Assembly: GCF_003402415.2 (NCBI RefSeq)
Contig: NZ_AP036014.1
Span: forward strand, 2,108,001-2,172,000
Reading direction: 5' to 3'
Length of the DNA stretch: 64,000 bases
Source of the DNA: Cupidesulfovibrio sp000226255
GTDB lineage: Bacteria; Desulfobacterota; Desulfovibrionia; Desulfovibrionales; Desulfovibrionaceae
Made by a program: the position numbers and the translations under genes. Below the pieces are notes generated by a model. That model ran no database searches, was not told the DNA's origin, and saw only the letters and a list, made by a program, of their open reading frames with translations. Positions 42,472 through 48,441 of the stretch are shown in pieces (position 1 is the first letter of the stretch; the number at the start of each line of letters is the position of its first letter).

Positions 42472-42951
42472 ATGCAGAAGCTGCTCGTACTCGGCATCGG
42501 CAACACCCTGCTCACCGACGACGGCGTCGGCGTCTTCGCCGCCGAGGAACTGATGAAGGAAACCTGGCCGGACAACGTCACCATCATGGACGGCGGCACC
42601 TTCACCCAGGACATCTTCTACCTGTTCGAGGGCTACGACCGCCTGCTGGTGCTCGACATCGTGCACGCCAAGGGCACGCCCGGCACCATCTACCGCCTGT
42701 CCGAGGACGACCTGGTGCAGAACGAAAAGCAGCGGCTGTCCATCCACGACGTGGATCTCATCGACTCGCTGAAAATGGCCGAACTGCGCGGCCCGCGCCC
42801 GCGCATGCAGGTCATCGGCATGGAGCCGCACGATTTCCTGAACTGGAACATCGGCCTTTCCGAAGCGGTGCAGGCCGCCTTTCCGCGCTTCGTGGAAGTG
42901 GCGCGCGAGGAAATCCGCACCATCATCGCCGAGATGGACGCAGCGAAATAG
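42472..42951 (+). CDS. Hydrogenase maturation endopeptidase (HyaD/HupD family), linked to hysBA
   Basis: A 159-residue protease that cleaves the C-terminal peptide of a hydrogenase large subunit after nickel insertion. The family signature LVLGIGNTLLTDDGVGVFAAEEL begins at residue 4; the nickel-sensing Glu (near 16-17 region), Asp (VLDIVHA, near 63) and His (MEPHDFLNW, near 118) positions are present. It directly follows hysBA and is the likely HysA-specific enzyme. I chose ATG 42472 because GGAG lies six bases upstream; an in-frame ATG four codons earlier (42460) is embedded around that site. It differs clearly from the second protease at 46512, as expected for substrate specificity. Confidence 0.9.
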   Translation: MQKLLVLGIGNTLLTDDGVGVFAAEELMKETWPDNVTIMDGGTFTQDIFYLFEGYDRLLVLDIVHAKGTPGTIYRLSEDDLVQNEKQRLSIHDVDLIDSLKMAELRGPRPRMQVIGMEPHDFLNWNIGLSEAVQAAFPRFVEVAREEIRTIIAEMDAAK

Positions 42952-43239
42952 CTGCCGCAAACGGACCACCCGCCCGGAGCAGGACACCCCGGCGGCGTCC
43001 TTTGCCCATCCGCCCGCCCAGCCCAGGCAAGGACCGCACAGCCCAGGCACGACCTGCGCAACCCCGACACGGCCTGCCATTCCGATTGGCTCCCAGGGGG
43101 GCTGGCGAGCCAGCCTTCCATCCTCCCACCGCGCAGCCGGACACCTTCCCGCCAGGAGCGGAAGGCGCGCTTGCAACGCGGACCAGCGACGGGGCACTCT
43201 TGCTTCTGCCCAAACACTGCATACGTTTTTGCGCGATGC

Positions 43240-43286
43240 AACAAGAATGGTGTTACGTATTTAAAATACGTAACACCATTCTTGTT
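43240..43286. promoter_or_regulatory. 47-nt near-perfect inverted repeat upstream of hynB
   Basis: Arms 43240-43262 and 43264-43286 are exact reverse complements around one central base; the centre is TTTAAAA and the outer part contains GGTGTTACGTA. The right arm ends in CTTGTTTT, so it could be an AT-rich terminator on the plus strand. Alternatively it is a large operator or a mobile-element relic. Confidence 0.75.
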
Positions 43287-43357
43287 TTCCGCTACCCGTG
43301 CCGACGGTACGCCAACGCTCAAAGACTGATTACACAAACAATGCACTGCACGCGAAA

Positions 43358-43380
43358 ACACCGTGCACGTTGCATGGTGT
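43358..43380. promoter_or_regulatory. Imperfect 23-nt palindrome in the hynB leader
   Basis: ACACCGTGCA (43358-43367), 3-nt spacer, TGCATGGTGT (43371-43380): 9 of 10 positions pair. Flanked by TGCACGCG at 43347-43354 and 43392-43399. Looks like a dimer-binding operator. Confidence 0.5.
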
Positions 43381-43469
43381 GCATCCCGTATTGCACGCGC
43401 AACGGCTGACCGAGAACGCTGTCATTCCTGTCCGCGATGCAGAAATGTGTGCCCCATTTGCATTTTCAA

Positions 43470-43499
43470 TTGGAATAGCGTTTCAATGTGTTGTATCTT
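43470..43499 (+). promoter_or_regulatory. Candidate hynBA promoter
   Basis: TTGGAA (43470-43475), 18-nt spacer, TATCTT (43494-43499), in the AT-rich part of the leader about 150 nt before hynB. Weak match. Confidence 0.35.
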
Positions 43500-43650
43500 T
43501 CCGCCAAACGTGCGGACAGGTCACCGCGGGAAACGGATGCACGCAGAAGCGCCCGCATCCGGGGGGCCTTTCGCACCAGTACGACCCTTACCCCGCCGCG
43601 CCGTTGGCGGCGGGCAGGCGCGGTGGCATGCCGCGCCGAAGGAGGCAGGG

Positions 43651-44604
43651 ATGAAAATCTCGATCGGTCTCGGCAAGGAGGGCGTGGAGGAAAGGCTTGC
43701 GGAACGCGGCGTGTCTCGGCGCGACTTCCTCAAGTTCTGTACGGCCATCGCCGTGACCATGGGCATGGGCCCCGCGTTCGCGCCGGAAGTGGCCCGTGCG
43801 CTCATGGGCCCCCGGCGTCCGTCCGTGGTCTACCTTCACAACGCCGAATGCACCGGCTGTTCCGAATCGGTGCTGCGCGCGTTCGAACCCTACATCGACA
43901 CCCTCATTCTGGACACGCTGTCCCTCGACTACCATGAGACCATCATGGCCGCCGCGGGCGAAGCGGCGGAAGCCGCCCTGGAACAGGCCGTCAACAGCCC
44001 GCACGGCTTCATCGCCGTTGTGGAAGGCGGCATTCCCACGGCTGCCAACGGCATCTACGGCAAGGTGGCCAACCACACCATGCTGGACATCTGCAGCCGC
44101 ATCCTGCCCAAGGCCCAGGCCGTCATCGCCTACGGCACCTGCGCCACCTTCGGCGGCGTGCAGGCGGCCAAGCCCAACCCCACCGGGGCCAAGGGCGTCA
44201 ACGACGCACTGAAGCACCTTGGCGTCAAGGCCATCAACATCGCCGGGTGCCCGCCGAACCCGTACAACCTTGTCGGCACCATCGTGTACTACCTGAAGAA
44301 CAAGGCCGCGCCCGAACTGGACAGCCTGAACCGGCCCACCATGTTCTTCGGCCAGACCGTGCACGAGCAGTGCCCCCGCCTGCCCCACTTCGACGCGGGC
44401 CGGTTCGCCCCGTCGTTCGAATCCGAAGAAGCCCGCAAGGGCTGGTGCCTCTACGAGCTGGGCTGCAAGGGCCCGGTGACCATGAACAACTGCCCGAAGA
44501 TCAAGTTCAACCAGACCAACTGGCCCGTGGACGCGGGGCACCCCTGCATCGGGTGCAGCGAACCCGACTTCTGGGACGCCATGACCCCGTTCTACCAGAA
44601 CTGA
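43651..44604 (+). CDS. hynB: Periplasmic [NiFe] hydrogenase small subunit
   Basis: The 317-residue Fe-S subunit. The Tat motif SRRDFLKF (residues 22-29) is followed by a signal ending near MGPRRPSV, where the mature chain of the Miyazaki F enzyme starts as I recall it. Cluster ligands: AECTGCS, GTCATFGG and PGCPPNP (proximal [4Fe-4S]); HEQCPR..CLYELGCKGP (distal); NNCPKIKFNQTNWPVDAGHPCIGC (medial [3Fe-4S], with the typical Pro). The ATG is preceded by AAGGAGGCAGGG, the same stretch as before hysB. hynA follows after 58 nt. Confidence 0.97.
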   Translation: MKISIGLGKEGVEERLAERGVSRRDFLKFCTAIAVTMGMGPAFAPEVARALMGPRRPSVVYLHNAECTGCSESVLRAFEPYIDTLILDTLSLDYHETIMAAAGEAAEAALEQAVNSPHGFIAVVEGGIPTAANGIYGKVANHTMLDICSRILPKAQAVIAYGTCATFGGVQAAKPNPTGAKGVNDALKHLGVKAINIAGCPPNPYNLVGTIVYYLKNKAAPELDSLNRPTMFFGQTVHEQCPRLPHFDAGRFAPSFESEEARKGWCLYELGCKGPVTMNNCPKIKFNQTNWPVDAGHPCIGCSEPDFWDAMTPFYQN

Positions 44605-44662
44605 TCACGCGCACGCGCACGGTCACCACTTACCCGACCAGGCAACAGCCAAGGAGGACACC

Positions 44663-46366
44663 ATGAGCGGCTGCAGAGCCCAGAATGCTCCGGGCGGCAT
44701 CCCCGTGACGCCCAAGAGTTCCTATAGCGGTCCCATCGTCGTCGACCCCGTTACCCGCATCGAAGGCCACCTGCGCATAGAGGTGGAAGTGGAGAACGGC
44801 AAGGTCAAGAACGCCTACAGCAGTTCCACGCTGTTCCGGGGCCTCGAGATCATCCTGAAGGGCCGCGACCCCCGCGACGCCCAGCACTTCACCCAGCGCA
44901 CCTGCGGCGTGTGCACCTACACCCACGCGCTGGCCTCCACCCGTTGCGTGGACAACGCCGTGGGCGTGCACATTCCCAAGAACGCCACCTACATCCGCAA
45001 CCTGGTGCTGGGCGCGCAGTACCTGCACGACCACATCGTGCACTTCTACCACCTGCACGCCCTGGACTTCGTGGACGTGACCGCCGCGCTGAAGGCCGAC
45101 CCGGCCAAGGCCGCCAAGGTGGCCTCGTCCATCTCGCCCCGCAAGACCACGGCGGCTGACCTGAAGGCGGTGCAGGACAAGCTGAAGACCTTCGTGGACA
45201 GCGGCCAGCTCGGTCCGTTCACCAACGCCTACTTCCTGGGCGGCCACCCCGCCTACTATCTGGACCCGGAAACCAACCTCATCGCCACCGCCCACTACCT
45301 GGAAGCCCTGCGGCTGCAGGTGAAGGCGGCCCGCGCCATGGCCGTTTTCGGCGCCAAGAACCCGCACACCCAGTTCACCGTGGTGGGCGGCGTGACCTGC
45401 TACGACGCCCTGACCCCGCAGCGCATCGCCGAATTCGAGGCGCTGTGGAAGGAAACCAAGGCGTTCGTGGATGAAGTGTACATCCCCGACCTGCTGGTGG
45501 TCGCGGCCGCCTACAAGGACTGGTCGCAGTACGGCGGCACCACCAACTTCATCACCTTCGGCGAATTCCCGAAGGACGAGTACGACCTGAACAGCCGGTA
45601 CTTCAAGCCCGGCGTGGTCTTCAAGCGCGACTTCAAGAATCTGAAGCCGTTCGACAAGATGCAGATCGAAGAGCACGTGCGCCACAGCTGGTACGAAGGC
45701 GCGGAAGCCCGCCACCCGTGGAAGGGGCAGACCCAACCCAAGTACACCGACCTGCACGGCGACGACCGCTACTCGTGGATGAAGGCCCCGCGCTACATGG
45801 GCGAACCCATGGAAACCGGCCCTCTTGCCCAGGTGCTGGTGGCCTACTCGCAGGGGCATCCCAAGGTGAAGGCCGTGACCGACGCCGTGCTGGCCAAGCT
45901 GGGCGTGGGTCCCGAAGCACTGTTCTCCACCCTGGGCCGCACGGCGGCGCGCGGCATCGAAACCGCGGTCATCGCCGAATACGTGGGCGTGATGCTGCAG
46001 GAGTACAAGGACAACATCGCCAAGGGCGACAACGTCATCTGCGCCCCGTGGGAAATGCCCAAGCAGGCGGAAGGCGTGGGCTTCGTCACCGCTCCGCGCG
46101 GCGGCCTGTCGCACTGGATCCGCATCGAAGACGGCAAGATCGGCAACTTCCAGTTGGTCGTGCCCTCCACATGGACCCTTGGCCCCCGTTGCGGCAAGAA
46201 CAAGATGGCCCCGGTGGAGGAATCGCTCATCGGCACGCCGGTGGCCGACGCCAAGCGCCCCGTGGAAATCCTGCGCACGGTGCACTCGTTCGACCCGTGC
46301 ATCGCCTGCGGCGTGCACGTCATCGACGGGCATACCAACGAAGTGCACAAGTTCCGCATCCTCTAG
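44663..46366 (+). CDS. hynA: Periplasmic [NiFe] hydrogenase large subunit
   Basis: The 567-residue Ni-Fe catalytic subunit. Nickel ligands are RTCGVC (Cys81, Cys84) near the N-terminus and DPCIACGVH (Cys546, Cys549, His552) near the C-terminus, all four Cys present, so this is the standard non-selenium enzyme. The 15-residue tail after His552 is the maturation peptide. It has no signal of its own and is carried out by the Tat signal of HynB. AAGGAGG lies before the ATG. A terminator and a new promoter-like element separate it from the next gene. Confidence 0.97.
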   Translation: MSGCRAQNAPGGIPVTPKSSYSGPIVVDPVTRIEGHLRIEVEVENGKVKNAYSSSTLFRGLEIILKGRDPRDAQHFTQRTCGVCTYTHALASTRCVDNAVGVHIPKNATYIRNLVLGAQYLHDHIVHFYHLHALDFVDVTAALKADPAKAAKVASSISPRKTTAADLKAVQDKLKTFVDSGQLGPFTNAYFLGGHPAYYLDPETNLIATAHYLEALRLQVKAARAMAVFGAKNPHTQFTVVGGVTCYDALTPQRIAEFEALWKETKAFVDEVYIPDLLVVAAAYKDWSQYGGTTNFITFGEFPKDEYDLNSRYFKPGVVFKRDFKNLKPFDKMQIEEHVRHSWYEGAEARHPWKGQTQPKYTDLHGDDRYSWMKAPRYMGEPMETGPLAQVLVAYSQGHPKVKAVTDAVLAKLGVGPEALFSTLGRTAARGIETAVIAEYVGVMLQEYKDNIAKGDNVICAPWEMPKQAEGVGFVTAPRGGLSHWIRIEDGKIGNFQLVVPSTWTLGPRCGKNKMAPVEESLIGTPVADAKRPVEILRTVHSFDPCIACGVHVIDGHTNEVHKFRIL

Positions 46367-46460
46367 ACCGTGCCCAAGCCCCTGCCCGACAGGACCAGCC
46401 CGGCACCGGTCAGTCCCTCTCGGGCAGGCGGCGAGAACATGCACGGCACCCGTGAAAACC

Positions 46461-46489
46461 AAAAGGCCCGGCCTTGCGCCGGGCCTTTT
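46461..46489 (+). terminator. Intrinsic terminator after hynA
   Basis: A 12-bp stem (aaaaggcccggc / gccgggcctttt) with a 5-nt loop ends only 23 nt before the start of the protease gene. The promoter-like TTGCGC box overlaps its loop. Confidence 0.88.
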
Positions 46490-46502
46490 CCAACCCTATA
46501 GT
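46474..46502 (+). promoter_or_regulatory. Candidate promoter of the second protease gene, overlapping the terminator
   Basis: TTGCGC (46474-46479), 17-nt spacer, TATAGT (46497-46502). The predicted start near 46509 leaves essentially no 5' leader before ATG 46512, and there is no Shine-Dalgarno. Confidence 0.6.
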
Positions 46503-46511
46503 ACCACCCAC

Positions 46512-47012
46512 ATGAGCGAACGCCCCAACATCCTCGTCCTTGGCGTAGGCAACATCCTGTACACCGATGAAGGCATCGGCGTGAGGGCCGTGGAGTCGTT
46601 GCAAAAGGCGCATGCCTTCACGGACAACGTCACCGTCATGGACGGCGGCACCCTTGGCATGCGGCTCATGGACGCCATCATGGAGTGCGACCACCTGATC
46701 GTGGTGGACGCCGTGCTCGCGGGCGACGAACCCGGCGCCATCTACCGCCTGACCGGCGAAGACCTGCGCAAGAGCCTCGGCTTCAACGACTCCATGCACC
46801 AGACCGACCTCGTGGACACCCTGATCTTCTGCGAACTGGTAGGCAAGCGGCCAGAGGCGGTGATCATCGGCATGGAGCCCCACGACTACCAGTCGCTGGG
46901 TACCGAACTTTCCCCCGTGGCGGGCCAACGCCTGCCCCTGCTGTGCGACGCCGTCGTCGCCGAGGTGCGCCGCGCGGGCGGCGACTGCACCCCGGCCCCG
47001 GCCGCCAGTTGA
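46512..47012 (+). CDS. Hydrogenase maturation endopeptidase (HyaD/HupD family), linked to hynBA
   Basis: A 166-residue peptidase for C-terminal processing of HynA. It opens NILVLGVGNILYTDEGIGVRAVESL, with the nickel-binding Glu of the TDEG loop, Asp in VVDAVLAGDEPG, and His in GMEPHDYQSLG. The C-terminal tail is Ala/Pro-rich. It lacks a Shine-Dalgarno and probably starts from the promoter overlapping the hynA terminator. hypC follows 22 nt later. It is the cognate enzyme for the all-cysteine large subunit, judging by position. Confidence 0.92.
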   Translation: MSERPNILVLGVGNILYTDEGIGVRAVESLQKAHAFTDNVTVMDGGTLGMRLMDAIMECDHLIVVDAVLAGDEPGAIYRLTGEDLRKSLGFNDSMHQTDLVDTLIFCELVGKRPEAVIIGMEPHDYQSLGTELSPVAGQRLPLLCDAVVAEVRRAGGDCTPAPAAS

Positions 47013-47034
47013 ACAACCCGACGGAGCAGACCTG

Positions 47035-47286
47035 ATGTGCCTCGCCATTCCCGCCGAGATCGTGGAAATCAATGAAGCCGGCATGGCCAAGTGTCGTGTG
47101 GGCAAAAGCGAAACCTACCTCAACGTCTCGGCCATGCTGCTGCCCCATCGCCCCGCCATCGGCGAATACGTCATCGTGCACGCCGGGTTCGCCCTGCGCG
47201 TGCTGGACAAGGCCGAGGCAGAGGAAACCCTACGGCTGCTGCGTGAAATGTCCGAGGCCGTGGAAGGCCAGCCCGCCGGGTTCTGA
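47035..47286 (+). CDS. hypC: Hydrogenase accessory protein HypC/HybG family
   Basis: An 83-residue chaperone that carries the Fe(CN)2CO moiety with HypD and delivers it to the large-subunit precursor. The essential N-terminal Met-Cys (MCLAIPAEIVEIN) and the OB-like beta sheet are clear. GGAG lies nine bases before the ATG. It is co-transcribed with the preceding protease gene. The remaining hyp genes are not in the window. Confidence 0.95.
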   Translation: MCLAIPAEIVEINEAGMAKCRVGKSETYLNVSAMLLPHRPAIGEYVIVHAGFALRVLDKAEAEETLRLLREMSEAVEGQPAGF

Positions 47287-47354
47287 TCCGCGCGGCGAAC
47301 GCCGTGCGCCCGGCCTTGCCAGCGCCGGGCGCGGAGCAGGCTTCGATCAGCACG

Positions 47355-47392
47355 GGGAAGAACGCCGCGCCGGACGCGCGTTCTTCCCTTTT
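47355..47392 (+). terminator. Terminator after hypC
   Basis: Eleven-bp stem gggaagaacgc / gcgttcttccc with a GC loop, followed by CTTTTCC. Confidence 0.88.
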
Positions 47393-47463
47393 CCTTTGCG
47401 ACCCGTTGCAGGGGCCTTCCCCCTCTTGCCGGATGCACAGCGCCCCCCCCACCGGAGTCCACC

Positions 47464-48072
47464 ATGCCGCACCCCATCACCCTGCTGGCCCTTGGCGACA
47501 GCCTGACCGAAGGCTATGGCCTGGACCCCGACGACGCCCTGCCCGCCGCGCTGGAACGTTTGCTGCGGGCGGGCGGTCACGACGTCACGGTGATCAACCT
47601 CGGCCTCTCGGGCGACACCACGGCGGGCGGCCTGCGCCGCCTGCGCGCCTGGCTGGTCCGCAATCCCGGCTTCGGCAACGACGAGGGAGCCGCCCCACAC
47701 TGCTTCGCCATGGTCGAACTGGGGGCCAACGACGGCTTCATGGGGCTGGACCCGCAGGACATGGAAGAAAACCTGGCAGCCATCCTCGCCCTGCTGGCCG
47801 AACGGCGCGTGCCCGCGTTGCTGGCCGGGTTCAAGGCCGAATTCGCCGACGATCCCGACTATGCCGAAGAATACGACGCCCTGTTTCCGCGCCTGTCCGC
47901 GCGCTTCGGCGTGCCCCTGTGGCCCTACGTGCTGGAAGGCGTCTGGGGGCTGGCGGACCTGACCCTGTGGGACGGCCTGCACCCCAACGTGGCCGGGGTC
48001 GAGCAGATGGCACGAGCGGCCTTGCCGTATGTGCTAGGCCTGCTGGGCAACGGCGGCGCGCCGGACGCCTGA
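47464..48072 (+). CDS. SGNH-family esterase/lipase (TesA-like)
   Basis: A 202-residue GDSL-type hydrolase. Block I ALGDSLTEGYGL carries the nucleophile Ser13; NLGLSGDTTAGG supplies the oxyanion Gly, VELGANDGFMG the Asn, and DGLHPNVAGVEQMA the catalytic Asp-x-x-His. There is no signal peptide (E. coli TesA has one), so it may be cytoplasmic, or its start may lie elsewhere. Substrates could be acyl thioesters or aryl esters. It starts a + strand run toward ileS, though a 369-nt gap separates them. Confidence 0.88.
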   Translation: MPHPITLLALGDSLTEGYGLDPDDALPAALERLLRAGGHDVTVINLGLSGDTTAGGLRRLRAWLVRNPGFGNDEGAAPHCFAMVELGANDGFMGLDPQDMEENLAAILALLAERRVPALLAGFKAEFADDPDYAEEYDALFPRLSARFGVPLWPYVLEGVWGLADLTLWDGLHPNVAGVEQMARAALPYVLGLLGNGGAPDA

Positions 48073-48441
48073 TTCCCCTCCCGCATTGGCACCCGCGCCC
48101 GGCTCCATTCGTACACCGCTCGGGCACAGCTTGGCAGCGGCTGCGACGAGCGCTGCCGCTTGCCGGGGCTTGCCTCTTTGCCCCATGCGCCGACCCCCAG
48201 GCCTCGGGCGGCACGGCCAGACCATCGCCCCCCGGCGGCCAAACGCCCGCGCGGGCCGCGCGCGGCTTGACTTCCGCACCTTCTTGAACCAATTACATCG
48301 TTTTGCGTCACCCGCCGGGCACGGCCAAAGCGCCATCCCACCCGATGATGCGCGCCACGCGCGCCGTCACCCCGCCGGGCGCGGCCATGCGCCGCCGCCG
48401 GACCTTCCGGCATGCCGACACCCCCGAGGAGCAGCACGTCC
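48073..48441. other. tesA-like to ileS intergenic region
   Basis: 369 nt without a recognisable gene. A TTGACT box at 48267-48272, with AT-rich DNA downstream (48291-48305), may be the ileS promoter, although no -10 at standard spacing is convincing. Confidence 0.4.

Larger units (their letters stand above)
42952..43650. other. Long leader region of the [NiFe] hydrogenase operon
   Basis: About 700 nt without a recognisable gene. The first half is GC-rich; from about 43200 the G+C falls sharply and contains a 47-nt near-perfect palindrome, a second imperfect palindrome and a pair of TGCACGCG boxes. Several open frames run through it, but none has a ribosome site and homology-like composition. 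Confidence 0.6.
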
